From Tieghemostelium lacteum (lineage: Eukaryota > Evosea > Eumycetozoa > Dictyosteliales > Raperosteliaceae), in assembly GCA_001606155.1 (NCBI GenBank), contig LODT01000013.1, positions 806,001-870,000 on the forward strand: a stretch of DNA of 64,000 nucleotides. Reading direction: 5' to 3'. Positions 34,278 through 45,544 of the stretch are shown in pieces. The position numbers were made by a program, and so were the translations under genes. Below the pieces are notes generated by a model, which had not been told where the DNA came from, ran no database searches, and worked only from the letters and a program-made list of their open reading frames with translations. Position 1 is the first letter of the stretch. Every line of letters begins with the position of its first letter.

Positions 34278-34687
34278 TTATTTCCATGAGATTAATTCAA
34301 CTTCAAAGATCAAGGTAGAGTTGGCTGGAATTAAATCACCACCAACAGCTCTAGCACCATAACCATAATCTGGGGAGATGGTTAAAGTTGCAATTTCACC
34401 TTTTGACATTTGGGCAACACCTTCATCCCAACCACGGATAACTTGACCTCCACCAAGGTTGAATTGGAATTCCTTCTTTCTGTCACGAGAGGAATCAAAT
34501 TTCTTTCCGTTGGTTAAGGTACCAACATAGTGTACACTGACGGTACTACCTTTTGGTGGTTTTTCACCGTTACCTTGTTTCTTAATTACAATATCTACAC
34601 CCTATAAACCATCAAACACAATTATATTAATTAACCATACCAATATAATATTGAAGTAAAAGTGGGTTAAAAAAACTTCCATACCAT
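34278..34687 (-). CDS. FKBP12-type peptidyl-prolyl cis-trans isomerase
   Basis: Exon 1 contributes only the ATG (34687-34685), followed by a GTATGG...TTATAG intron; exon 2 is 34601-34278. The product is 108 residues, the standard FKBP12 length, starting MGVDIVIKKQGNGEKPPKGS. The FK506/rapamycin pocket residues are visible in order: GKKFDSSRDRKKEF, GGGQVIRGWDEGV, PDYGYGA and TLIFEVELI. It is a cytosolic proline isomerase. The start was chosen because no ATG lies in exon 2 and the joined protein begins exactly as the family does. Confidence 0.93.
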
Positions 34688-34808
34688 TATTTCACAAAAA
34701 AAATATCAACTTCAATAAAAAAAAAAAAAAAAAAATTTGTATTTGATTGATGTTTGGTATTTTACAAATTTGTATTTCAAATAAGTGTAATCTGAATACA
34801 TAATAAAA

Positions 34809-37694
34809 TTAATTTTTATTGAAAGGTTTTAAATTTAAAAGAGAAATAACTAAACGATACAATAGCACTATCAATTTATCCATTTGATTAGTATTCTTTT
34901 GGAGATTCAAATAAAGAATACCACTTTGTATAGAATCTTTCAGGTCTTTTAATAGTTCATTGTGGATATTACTTTCTGTACTTAAAGAATTCACAATATC
35001 TAAAATCCAGTACAATGATTCTTTGGATTCATTTAATGTTCTTCTAGATCTCTCTAATTCCCTGTACAATTGAGATTTATCAATTTCCTTATTTTCAATG
35101 AATGAGAATTTTCCATTTTTTGCCTTATCAAAACCGGTTTTACAGTGATTTAAACCAGTAAAGAATATCATGTAGTATAGATTTGGTCTCTCTGCAATCA
35201 TTGGACTATCAGAGAGTAATTTTGAAGTGGATTTTAAGATGATATAGGCCTCTTTACTTCTGTCAAGAGTATGCAAAGCAGTTCCATAGTGATGGAGTGC
35301 ATCATTTAAATCCAGTTTTATTTGATCTGATGGTTTCTCTTTCAATGATTTTTGAAGTATTTCAATAGCCTTTTTAGAATATTCAATAGCTTTAGTTGGA
35401 TTATTTTCATAGATATTTGCAAATTCAGCAATTAGTGTATAAACTTCTGGTTCTTCTTTAATTTGAAGAGCCTTGTCAATAACTTTAAGAGCTTCTCTCC
35501 AACCATCATTGATGCTTATTAGAGCTCTACATTTCCCCAATAACAATTGATATATCTTATTTACATCTTTTTCTTTTTTCAAACCTTCATTGTAATAGTT
35601 AACGGCAACTTGTGAGTTCATTTTAAATCTGTTGATTTCACCTAAATGGAAATGGACATCTAACCATGTTGTTTCAATACCAAGCTCTAGAATTTCTTTT
35701 AGAATTCTCTCAGACTTTGAACTTGGGTAAGTGGAGCTTATGTAATATCCCATTAGAGTAGGATCAGATCTCTTATCAACACCATCCAGAGAGAAATACC
35801 AGTCAAGTGTTTCCTCAACTTCTGACATTTTCTTTTGTTTATAAAGCACCTCCACCATGTTACTCATTGTTTCTGCTAGAAAATGGGGAGCTACAAACCT
35901 TTGTTTTTTAAATGATACCAAAAGATGATTAAAGTTGTCAATAGCATTACTGATATCATTCATATGGTAGTAGCACAGTCCCTTGAAAACTATAATATCC
36001 AGATTATCATTTCTATGATATAAATCATTTTCCAATTCTACTAGATCACTGACTATCTCTTTATAATTGTCATCCCTAGAAATTATAGCATTCAATTGTA
36101 TCAATGCATAGTCTTCCATTGCAACAATAGGTTGGATCAGCATCGTCACCCAATATGAAATCTCTGAGATTTTAGTGGGATTTGACTTCAAAACATATTC
36201 AAAGAACTTGTATTCTCTTTGGAAGAGGTTAGCTAATTCCCATTGTTCACCTACAAAACCACTTTTATCCATATGGGTTATCTGTTGGTTCATATCTCTG
36301 AAATATTCCATTGCCCCAATAGAATCCGTACCTTTTCTTAAATTTACATTATTCAAACCCATACTAAATGCATAGGCATATTTTGAATTCTCTGATTTTG
36401 GTTGGGAAAGTTGTTGGAATCTCTCGGAAACCATTTTACTAACGGTTTTAAAATCACCTCTCTTCTCAGCTTCAGAGAGACTTTGTTCATCAAATTCTAT
36501 TGTTGAATTATTACTTGTTTTATCAGAGTCTTGTAACCTAAGTTTAGCAAGATGAACAGCTTCCAAATCCTTGTTATTGGTTAAACCTTCAAATTTCTCT
36601 AAAACCTTGTCCAACATGTACATTGTGGTTTTAAGTTGATTTGGATAACTAGTTTGAAACGATTGTGCAATATATAAGAATATCTTAACCTCAAGTATAT
36701 CCATATCTTTAAGATACAAATGGAAAGAATCTAGTAGCCTATTTTGACTATTGAATAGTTCAGTGTTTATACTAAATAGTGATCTAAGTGATGAATTGTA
36801 TAAACCCCTATCTTTATCATTTCTATTGAGTTGATATCTTTCAACAATTTTTTCTAAGAATTCTCTAGCAATAAAATGATCCTGTACAGCAGATGACTTC
36901 AAATATATACACGACATCATATGAAGATGTTTAATATTCTCTATTTGAACAGTTTTGAAATAGTTAATGATACTCTTAATTTGATTTTCATTGAAATGGC
37001 TATGGGATTCGAATATTTCTCTAGGATAGTCCAACCATTCTTTTGGTGATATCTGAAATAGACTATACATTGGTTTGGCAAGTTCTTTAGAATCATGTTC
37101 ACAAACACTCCAATAGTGAATTAACCATTGAACCACCTCTTTACAATCAGGCATATCTCTGTAGACTTCATTTATCTTTGAAGCTGACTCTTTATCCTTG
37201 ACACTTGAATAGATTTTAAATTTTTCCATAGATAAGAGTTTAAGCCAATATCCATAAAATTCAGAGTTATCATTCTTCAATGATACACTATTCAATTTGA
37301 GAGTATAAATAATATCATTCAAATCCTTTTTTAATAGTTTGGTGTCACTATTTAAGTAATCAAGCTTCTGATACTCTGTTGTTATATATCCCTTCAACTC
37401 TTGTTCACTTTCGAATATAGGAATGTTACTAAAGCTTGTAGAAATACTATAATATCTATTTCTATTACTCAAATCTAAGTTCCAACTATTATTTTTGATT
37501 ATTGATAAACTACTATTATTGATGTTATTATTGTTGTTGTTGTTGGTAAAACACTTTTTCAAGACTTTTGAATCATTTCCAATGGGTGTTATAAACAAAT
37601 TTTTATTTGTTATTGAAGATGAAGAATATTTAATAGATCTATTTAGTTTTAAAAATGAAGATATCAAACTTTTGTTTGATTTAAGTGAAATCAT
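34809..37694 (-). CDS. Large TPR-like protein with mitochondrial presequence, paralogue 1
   Basis: A single exon encodes 961 residues. The start MISLKSNKSLISSFLKLNRS, rich in Ser, Lys, Arg and Leu with no acids, is a mitochondrial-targeting type. The body is helical, with TPR-like pairs towards the C-terminus (YYNEGLKKEKDVNKIYQLLL, AIEYSKKAIEILQKSLKEKP). It is a tandem duplicate of the next gene: both have a conserved block beginning QSLSEAEKRGDFKTV against QALTEAENNNDKETV, and the closing layout agrees. The family is not recognised outside dictyostelids. A role in organelle RNA or complex assembly, as for other large TPR/PPR helical-repeat proteins, is only a possibility. Confidence 0.85.
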   Translation of the reverse strand: MISLKSNKSLISSFLKLNRSIKYSSSSITNKNLFITPIGNDSKVLKKCFTNNNNNNNINNSSLSIIKNNSWNLDLSNRNRYYSISTSFSNIPIFESEQELKGYITTEYQKLDYLNSDTKLLKKDLNDIIYTLKLNSVSLKNDNSEFYGYWLKLLSMEKFKIYSSVKDKESASKINEVYRDMPDCKEVVQWLIHYWSVCEHDSKELAKPMYSLFQISPKEWLDYPREIFESHSHFNENQIKSIINYFKTVQIENIKHLHMMSCIYLKSSAVQDHFIAREFLEKIVERYQLNRNDKDRGLYNSSLRSLFSINTELFNSQNRLLDSFHLYLKDMDILEVKIFLYIAQSFQTSYPNQLKTTMYMLDKVLEKFEGLTNNKDLEAVHLAKLRLQDSDKTSNNSTIEFDEQSLSEAEKRGDFKTVSKMVSERFQQLSQPKSENSKYAYAFSMGLNNVNLRKGTDSIGAMEYFRDMNQQITHMDKSGFVGEQWELANLFQREYKFFEYVLKSNPTKISEISYWVTMLIQPIVAMEDYALIQLNAIISRDDNYKEIVSDLVELENDLYHRNDNLDIIVFKGLCYYHMNDISNAIDNFNHLLVSFKKQRFVAPHFLAETMSNMVEVLYKQKKMSEVEETLDWYFSLDGVDKRSDPTLMGYYISSTYPSSKSERILKEILELGIETTWLDVHFHLGEINRFKMNSQVAVNYYNEGLKKEKDVNKIYQLLLGKCRALISINDGWREALKVIDKALQIKEEPEVYTLIAEFANIYENNPTKAIEYSKKAIEILQKSLKEKPSDQIKLDLNDALHHYGTALHTLDRSKEAYIILKSTSKLLSDSPMIAERPNLYYMIFFTGLNHCKTGFDKAKNGKFSFIENKEIDKSQLYRELERSRRTLNESKESLYWILDIVNSLSTESNIHNELLKDLKDSIQSGILYLNLQKNTNQMDKLIVLLYRLVISLLNLKPFNKN

Positions 37695-37819
37695 TTTTTC
37701 AAAATTTAGACAAAATAATTTTAAAGTTTACACGTAATCAAAGTTGATCTATAGGTTGGAACAATTCTGTGTATTTACATTTTAATCAGATTTTTATTTT
37801 GTCAAATCTGAAATCACAA

Positions 37820-40666
37820 CTAATTATGGTCTGTATGTAAAATAGTAATTACAAGTGCTAGAGCAGCACTAGAGTTATTACTGTATGATTGTATGCTTGG
37901 GGAATAATCTGTACAGAAATTAATGGAAAGTATTGCAAATTGAACTGATTCTTGAAAATCATTTAGAAATTCTTGATAAATAGATTCCTTTACCGTACCA
38001 TATGGAATTTGAAGTGATTTGATTATATCCAATACCATATAGAAAGTTGATTTGGATTCCTCTATACTTTTACAATCATTCCTATCTGCTTCTAAAATCA
38101 ATTCATCTATATCAAGTTCTTTTAAAGTCATAAAATAGAAATTTTCCACTGATAAACTTACATTAACACACTTTCTGAAACCACCTATAAACCCTGCCAT
38201 AAATAAATCGTTGGCAAATTCTGAGTTTGGCATAGTACTTATAATTTTCATTGCACTTTTACATACTAAAAAAGCTTCATTGTATCGTCCCGTACTATTC
38301 AAAGCTGTTGCATAATGTGAGAATGCACCTATTAAATTATCTTTCACCTGTGGATTTGGGGAATTGTTCAATGTTTCCTCTAGAATTTTAATAGCGATGG
38401 AAGAGTGTTTTAATGCTAATTTGTTATTGTCAATTGAGAATGCAGTTTCAGCAATCTTCAAATGAATGATTGCACAACTGTCAGATGTCTCATCAACACT
38501 AAGTGCCTTTTTATAGAGTTGTATCTTCTCTTTCCAGTTGTTCGTGTTGATAAGGCCTAGTATATCTGCCTTATTCATCAAAAGATCTTGAAGTTTGTTT
38601 TTATAATTTTCAGTTTGTTTGAGATGTTTCAAACCATGTTCTATATAGTTTAATGCGTCATTGTATTTTTCTTGATTTCTACAGATTTTTGCCAAATAGT
38701 CATATATATCAATGTTATTAGGTTCATAGCCACTTTTTAGAAAATCCAATAGAATCTGCTCTGATTTATCATTTGGGAATGTTGCCATGACGAATATTTC
38801 TAATAAACTATTGTTAAACACAATGTCAGTTGGATTCAATGATATATACCAATGAACATAATGATCAATCTCTGAATCTCTTTTTTGGTGTCTTAGACAA
38901 TCAATGAGATAAGATAACATTGGTTTAACATGGTAACTACTTGAGAGTTCTTGTTTTTTACATGTATCAATAAACTCTATAAACTTGTCACCTGCTTCCT
39001 TGTAGTCACCCTTTTGATACGACATTACACCTCTCAATAGTACAGTTTCTACCATATCAGTTCTATGAAACAGATGATTTTCAAGAGTCTCCACAGTTTT
39101 CAATACACTCATAAAATCATTACGTTCTTGAAGTTTTTCATAGGCATCTGAAATTTCACTTTGAACGTATAACTGTGCAGGTTCTATATCTACTAATATT
39201 TCAGTATAGTTGAATATCCACGGATTTTCTTCTATATTATCTTCCTTTAAGATCTTCTCCATGAATGGTTCCATAAACTTGAACGATCTTTGGAACAGAC
39301 TTGAATATTCCTTTTGTTCATCAGAGAATTTACTGGTATCCATATGAGCTAGTTGTCTACTGTATTCTCTTAACATTACCAAATGAGTTGGAAGCCCATT
39401 TGTTATTTCATGACCCATTTCTTTTAAACCTCTATTGGAAAATCCCATATAAAAGGGATAGACTGTCACTTCATTACCCCTATAGCTATTTGAGAGTTTT
39501 TGTAATCTCTTTCTAACTAATATAGCAACAGTTTCTTTATCGTTATTATTCTCAGCCTCTGTAAGAGCTTGATAATCAAATGGTTCTGGAGGTGACATAC
39601 AACCATCTCTATTACGCACTATATTACTGATAAATTTAGACTTCTCATAATGAACTATATCCATTTCTTTACTCTTTTCATTACCCTCTTTAAACTTGTT
39701 TTCAATGGCATTGTAAATGTCCAGCATGTTTTCATCATTTGAGTGTAATTGGTAATGTCTATGAGCAGATTCAATAATATCATTAATATCTGAAAATCTA
39801 GTGTTTGGCAGATACTGATAAAATGTAGATACAAAATAATTAGTATAAGAGTCTAAAATTATCAAAAGTCTGTGGGTATCGTCAAACAATGGTTTGTATT
39901 GTACATCTTGGTTTTCAAGGTAAAGTGACTGTACTTTAGTCAGACAGTCTTTAGATCTGGAATAGTAGTCATAGTCATCGTCATTTTCAATATAAACCAA
40001 ACATTTACCAATCATATAATATTGTTCAATGCTCTCTAATTCTGAGTTAAAAAAGTGTTTTCCTATGTCTATCTTATAGCTCTTACTTAAATGGTCAATT
40101 ATATTATTTACTATTGATGGTGTCTTTAACAATTCATTTGGATCCAATTTAAAGAGATCAAAACATAACTCTGCTGATACCCTTGGATTTCTTTTACCCC
40201 AATAGGTAATTAACCATTTCAACACCTCTACATTCTTTGGTTGATCAACTCTTATATTTTGAATTTCTTGAAAACTCACCCAACCTTGTGAATTCCTATT
40301 GGCATTAAACTTTAGTTTAGATATAGTATCTATCAACTCTTTATGTTTCGTTCCATCACTCTGTCTATTACTTATAACTTTCAATAGATCATTAGACTTC
40401 TTATTAAAATCATATAGATTATCTAGTTCCTTATTATCTAAAAGTAACTTTAATTCATTTTTAATGTATTTAAAAAAATCATTTTCATTACTAAATGTTG
40501 ATAGTTCTTGTTTTGTTGTTGAACTATAATATCTATGAAAATCTCTAAAATTACTATTTCCAAAAACACAATTTATAGTCTGAAGATTCTTTGTAGTTGT
40601 GTTAAATATATTGTGTAATTTAGGAGAATTCAATGAAAGTAACTTTGATTTTCTAAACAACAACAT
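37820..40666 (-). CDS. Large TPR-like protein with mitochondrial presequence, paralogue 2
   Basis: A single exon encodes 948 residues from the ATG at 40666; the frame extends upstream only through a TTG. The start MLLFRKSKLLSLNSPKLHNI is basic and hydroxylated like a mitochondrial presequence. TPR-like repeats occur near the C-terminus (KYNDALNYIEHGLKHLKQTE, NKLALKHSSIAIKILEETLN). Its stop lies 125 bases upstream of the ATG of paralogue 1, same strand, so the pair arose by tandem duplication; divergence is high across the N-terminal half, implying an old event. Confidence 0.85.
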   Translation of the reverse strand: MLLFRKSKLLSLNSPKLHNIFNTTTKNLQTINCVFGNSNFRDFHRYYSSTTKQELSTFSNENDFFKYIKNELKLLLDNKELDNLYDFNKKSNDLLKVISNRQSDGTKHKELIDTISKLKFNANRNSQGWVSFQEIQNIRVDQPKNVEVLKWLITYWGKRNPRVSAELCFDLFKLDPNELLKTPSIVNNIIDHLSKSYKIDIGKHFFNSELESIEQYYMIGKCLVYIENDDDYDYYSRSKDCLTKVQSLYLENQDVQYKPLFDDTHRLLIILDSYTNYFVSTFYQYLPNTRFSDINDIIESAHRHYQLHSNDENMLDIYNAIENKFKEGNEKSKEMDIVHYEKSKFISNIVRNRDGCMSPPEPFDYQALTEAENNNDKETVAILVRKRLQKLSNSYRGNEVTVYPFYMGFSNRGLKEMGHEITNGLPTHLVMLREYSRQLAHMDTSKFSDEQKEYSSLFQRSFKFMEPFMEKILKEDNIEENPWIFNYTEILVDIEPAQLYVQSEISDAYEKLQERNDFMSVLKTVETLENHLFHRTDMVETVLLRGVMSYQKGDYKEAGDKFIEFIDTCKKQELSSSYHVKPMLSYLIDCLRHQKRDSEIDHYVHWYISLNPTDIVFNNSLLEIFVMATFPNDKSEQILLDFLKSGYEPNNIDIYDYLAKICRNQEKYNDALNYIEHGLKHLKQTENYKNKLQDLLMNKADILGLINTNNWKEKIQLYKKALSVDETSDSCAIIHLKIAETAFSIDNNKLALKHSSIAIKILEETLNNSPNPQVKDNLIGAFSHYATALNSTGRYNEAFLVCKSAMKIISTMPNSEFANDLFMAGFIGGFRKCVNVSLSVENFYFMTLKELDIDELILEADRNDCKSIEESKSTFYMVLDIIKSLQIPYGTVKESIYQEFLNDFQESVQFAILSINFCTDYSPSIQSYSNNSSAALALVITILHTDHN

Positions 40667-40858
40667 TTTAAAACACAAGTTTAAAAAAAAAATAAAATTT
40701 AATTTTTAAATATCTTCATTGTTCAGTGAAATTAGAGCGAACTTCAATTGCAGATAAAATAAGTAGTTGTAAATAAATCACACATAAAAATTAGGTAATT
40801 TCAAACTAAAAAGATCTTAAATCTTTTTAATTTTTTTTTTTAAATTAATTTATTTAAA

Positions 40859-41521
40859 ATGTCAAATAATATTAGAGCTATTGTTATTGGATCCACAGGT
40901 GCAACTGGAAAATGTCTTATACAAGAATTATTATCTTCTAACAGATTTTCAAAAGTTACATCTATAGTTAGAAAAACAGATGACACATTAAAGAATGATA
41001 AACTAGAACAAGTAGTTGTAGATATGGAGAACTTAGGTGCTTATAAAGAACTATTTAGAAATAAGGATGCTGCATTTTGTTGTTTGGGTACAACTAGAAA
41101 GATTGCAGGTTCAACTGAAAATCAAAAACATATTGAATTAGATTACAGTTCTGCATTCTCTAAACTGTGTAAAGAGGGTAATGTAAAGACTATGCATTTG
41201 GTAACTAGTCAAGGTGCAAATAAAGACAGTTGGTTCTTTTATCCAAAACTAAAAGGTGAAATTGAAGAGGCAATGAGAGTGGATAACTTTGATTCTTTGA
41301 CCATTTACAGACCAGGTCTATTAGATCGTTTGACTAAAGACAGAGCAACCTTTGAAAATGTACTAGTAGCTGTATTACCAAGTCTTAAAGTATCAACTCT
41401 TGCCAAATCCATGCGTATTGCCTGTGAAAAAGAGTTCAATGAACAAGATTCAAGTTTTATCCCTCCCACCAAACCTGTAAAGATTTTTTACAATTCTGAA
41501 ATCTATAATTTAGCTAAATAA
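40859..41521 (+). CDS. NAD(P)-binding oxidoreductase of the HTATIP2/TIP30 type
   Basis: A single exon encodes 220 residues. The N-terminal Rossmann motif is GSTGATGKCL, and the catalytic pair is YPKLK (YxxxK). The order of blocks (FCCLGTTRKIAGS, LVTSQGANKDSWFFYPKLKG, IYRPGLLDR) is that of human HTATIP2 and bacterial relatives, an atypical short-chain dehydrogenase group. Cytosolic NADPH-binding is expected. In animals the family is linked to nuclear-import and transcription control; the substrate is unknown. It is divergent from the paralogue-2 gene upstream, with 192 bases between starts. Confidence 0.93.
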   Translation: MSNNIRAIVIGSTGATGKCLIQELLSSNRFSKVTSIVRKTDDTLKNDKLEQVVVDMENLGAYKELFRNKDAAFCCLGTTRKIAGSTENQKHIELDYSSAFSKLCKEGNVKTMHLVTSQGANKDSWFFYPKLKGEIEEAMRVDNFDSLTIYRPGLLDRLTKDRATFENVLVAVLPSLKVSTLAKSMRIACEKEFNEQDSSFIPPTKPVKIFYNSEIYNLAK

Positions 41522-41623
41522 ATTCTTAGAATGCAAGTGACTAATTTTGTAAATATATATAGTGAATATTAAATTATATATAAGTATGTACATTTTATTG
41601 TTATAATTATTATTAGTTGAAGA

Positions 41624-44600
41624 TTAATTTGATTGATTAGATTGAGATTTGGATAAACTCTTATAGAGGAAATCCAATAAAGATTTTCTAAAAGATGGCA
41701 TTTTGAGAATAGATGAAGTCTCTGGAATTCCGAGATAATAGTTTTCAGAGAGGAATTTAACAGATTCTGAAAGTAGAAAACTAGTTTCATAAATGTCTGT
41801 TAGTTTAAAGGTACTATATACATTATTGACATTGAGTTCTCTGACAATGAGTCTCTCGCATAGCAGATTGAGACGATGTAACATAAATCTATTACTAGCG
41901 ATAAACAGTGACATTGAATCATCTAGTGACAATGTCTCTGGAATTGAACCAGTGTATAGGTATTCCATTACCAGTAAAAATGTTGAATGTGAAATGGATT
42001 CAATCTTTATAGTGGATTCTATAGATTCCTTTAAAGGTGTTTCAAACATTGCTCTAAAGTAATCTGATCTTGCACACAATATTCCTTTCCATGCATGAAT
42101 CTCTTTATCCTCCACTATAAATGTCACATCCTTATAACTGGTGTTATTAATCAGATAATACAAGTCTTTACTTAGTGTACAATTTGGTATTTGGTTATCA
42201 ATATTTTGGTGACCATTTATATTATTATTATTATATAGTTGTTGTTGTTGTTGTTGATGTTGTGTTACATTATTTGAATTTTGATTTTCCTGTATATTTG
42301 TATTATTGGATGTATTAGCGGTGATATTAGAAGTAATATTACTATTGTTGGTTAAAGTATTATTTGGTTGTTTTAATAATTTAATTTTTTTTGATAAAAG
42401 TTCCATTAGGGATTTTGGTGTTGGATTTTTATGAATATCAGCTGAATTTTGGAGAAGATAGATCATGCATAGAATATCAGAGTTCTTTATGGCTTCATTG
42501 ATTGGTGATATCTCTGGAATTTGGTATTTATTTACATTGGCACCACGTGAAATTAAAAGTTCTAACATTTTAATATTACCATTGGCAACAGCTTTGTGTA
42601 GTGGTGTCTGTCTACTATCATCAAAATGGTGTAGAATATCCTGACTTGAGTAGTCTAGTAACAATTGTGTTATATTATATTCATTAGAACTCACTGAAAT
42701 GTGAAGTGAATTTCTATTGTCTTTAGTAGTTATACTTGGGTCACCACCCTTCTCCAATAATAACTTAACAAATGATAACTTTCCTTTCCATATAGCTTTA
42801 TGCAATGGTGTATATCCATCATGATCCTTAATATTCACTTGCAAAGGTGATTTTGATTTTTGAAATTGATCCATTGTATTATTGTTATTATTAATAGTTG
42901 GTAATGTACTAATAGTTGATGCTATAGATGCGGTTGTTGTTGTTGTTGTGGTAGTTGTTGTTGATTGAGATATTGAATCTTGATTATCTATTTGATTATC
43001 TTTTAATTGGAAATCAGAATCTGGATCAGAATCAGTTAGATCCGATTGATCATTACCTTCAAGTTGATTTTGATCATTTTCTTCTGTACTAACTGCCATC
43101 TCGTCTGTAGTGGCAGATGATGAAGATGAAGAACTAGATGAATTATTATTACTAATGTTATTAATACAAATTGGTTGAATTGGATTTGGTTGTGGTTTTC
43201 TTTCAATTATACTATCATTACAACCATATTTAATTAGGAGGTTCAAGAGTTTAGAATCACCCAAAAATATTGCCCAATGAAGTGGTGATCTACCTTGTTT
43301 ATCAGTGAGGTTAAGATCAGCACCCCACTTGATAAGACTCTCAACACACCACATTCTATTGACACGAATAGCAAGGGACAGAGGTGAAACTTTACTTGAG
43401 TTTTTAGCATTTACACAGGCACCATATTTTACTAGTAATCTCGCAACTTCTAAGTGTCCATTCATTACTGCCTTGTGAAGTGGTGTGAACCCCTCATGAT
43501 CTTTACAATTGAGATCTGCACCACCTACATTGATTAAAACCTCCGATGTAGGAAGATCACCATTATAAGCACACCAATCTAAAGGTGTACGTCCACGACT
43601 ATCCATGACATTGGGATTTGCAGAGTTTGTCAATAGGACTCTTACACCTTCATAGGAGCCTTTATAAGACAACCAATGTAAGGGTGATATACCCCAATCT
43701 GATATGTTATCTTTATACTTTTTCTTGGTGTAGTCGTTTATAATCTCCATTTGCAATTCAATAATGATAGAGTCGTCATTGGTCTTTATAAATCCACTCT
43801 GACTGTCATAGAGAGACGACAGTTTCATAAATTGAGGAAACCCCCAATCTTCTATATTTGACTTAAATTTCTTTCCTTCAACCTGTCTGGTGAATTTTGT
43901 GCCATGTTTTTGATCGATAATTGAAAACCTAAAAGAAACTAAAAAGAACCAGTCAATAGGCAACACGGAGGAATCTGCAACTTTTAGATAAACACTGAGG
44001 TTATTGGCACCTGATTTACCTTTGGGATAGAGTGCAATCATCCATTTACAATGTCCCACTTTAAAGACTGGTGAGGTAGCTCTCTCCCTCATCGATGTGA
44101 CACCATGTATCTTCCAAGTATACATTGAAGATGAATCATGGTTATAATAAGACAAGTTCTGAAGAACCTCAATTTTGAATTCAATTAAAAGTGTATCATT
44201 CAACAGCCACCCCAATTTCTTATTATTCAACATTTCTTTCTTTAGAATCTGTGAAAATCCCAAATCTGTATGATTTCTGTGAAATCTATGTGCAGTAACC
44301 TCTCTTGTAATCTTCTTATTCGGATCCAATTGATTACTAATGATAAATGTGAAATTTGCTAAATGTGACCAACCATCCCCTAATGACTCGTGATTTGCAA
44401 CCTCTAAATAAAGAGAGAAGTTATCATCGGATTTCGATCCCCTAGGATAGGCAACCAACTTCCATGTAAATCCCGACACCAAAAATGTGTTACTAAAGAT
44501 CTTTCTATCCTTAATTTTACTATAATTCTCAATTTTCCAAGTATATATACCTGTACCATCTAAATTTAAATTTAGTTAATAAAAACCCTATAGTACTAAA

Positions 44601-45135
44601 ATGGTATATACATACTATTAATGGAATAGGATATAGGTATACCAGGGTTATTTGGGAACTTTTCGTTAACTTCAGCGCCATAGGATAACAAAACTCTAGA
44701 ACACTCTTTCCAACCATTGAGCACTGCATACATGAATGGTGTGTAACCGTCGTTATTCTTTATATTTACATTGACTTGGTTAGGTAGATAATTGTTCATT
44801 GAAGCATATTTTAGAATGACTTCAAGACAATCAGCAGATCCAAAACATGATGCCTTGTGTAAACAAGTATCACCTTTTTCATCCTTTTTATTAATCTTTT
44901 TCCAATCCTTTTTTATGAGTTTTTGTACAAGTTCTACATTTCCTTTTCTAGCTGCATCTATAATCTTTGAGGTACTACCACCACTACTTCCTCCACTACT
45001 ATTCAAATTCGATATTCCATTACCTATACCATTAAGGTGGTTTGCTATTGTACCATTAATACCACTGTTACTAGACAAAGTATTATTATTAATAGAGTTT
45101 GATGAATTTGATAGATTAGAAGCTATCGAAGTCAT
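41624..45135 (-). CDS. Ankyrin-MATH-MATH-ankyrin-BTB protein, likely Cul3 adaptor
   Basis: Two exons, 45135-44616 and 44559-41624, joined by GTATGT...ATTTAG in phase 1, give 1151 residues. Ankyrin repeats come first (DAARKGNVELVQKLIKKDW, GDTCLHKASCFGSADCLEVI). Two MATH domains span about 175-440 (GTGIYTWKIENYSK ... GFTWKLVAYPRG; MYTWKIHGVTSM ... CKWMIALYPKG). Six or more further ankyrins with Asn/Ser/Thr inserts follow, then a BTB/POZ domain near 995-1105 (DVTFIVEDKEIHAWKGILCA, YLYTGSIPETL). MATH-BTB proteins bring substrates to Cullin-3 ubiquitin ligases. Two ankyrin blocks around twin MATH domains are unusual. Confidence 0.92.
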
Positions 45136-45469
45136 TCTAAAATATTAATTCAAATTATCCACTAAATGGACAAAATTTGCAATCAACTTGTTGTTTTTTT
45201 TTTTTAAAATTGGTGTTGAGTTTTTAAAATAATAATAATAAATTGTTGAATCCAACAATTTGTAAAATTTGGACTTTTATAATTTATTTTCATTTTTTAA
45301 TCAACTATAAAATCATCTTATCACTTAATAGTTCTTTATCAGATATTCAAAGCTTCTTTGAACCAGATCTGGTATTAAAAGAATTTCATTTTAAATAAAA
45401 AATTTTTTTTTTATATTTAAGAGGGGTGTGTAAACAAAAATATAATAAATTAACTTATAGAACTGATTA

Positions 45470-45520
45470 CCGCCGTTTTAGCGTATTTCTAATTACACAG
45501 GCCAAAAAAATATATTTCAG
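45470..45520 (+). promoter_or_regulatory. Conserved box upstream of GT10 gene
   Basis: The sequence around AGCGTATTTCTAATTACACA with GGCCAAAAAAA after it lies about 50 bases before the GT10 ATG. A matching box lies before the paralogue at 55531. Two GAGGGGTGT G-boxes (45421, 45522) flank it. The rest of 45136-45544 holds a 9-base-stem hairpin at 45240-45261 and A/T runs. Confidence 0.5.
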
Positions 45521-45544
45521 AGGGGTGTTGAGAAGAATATTTTA

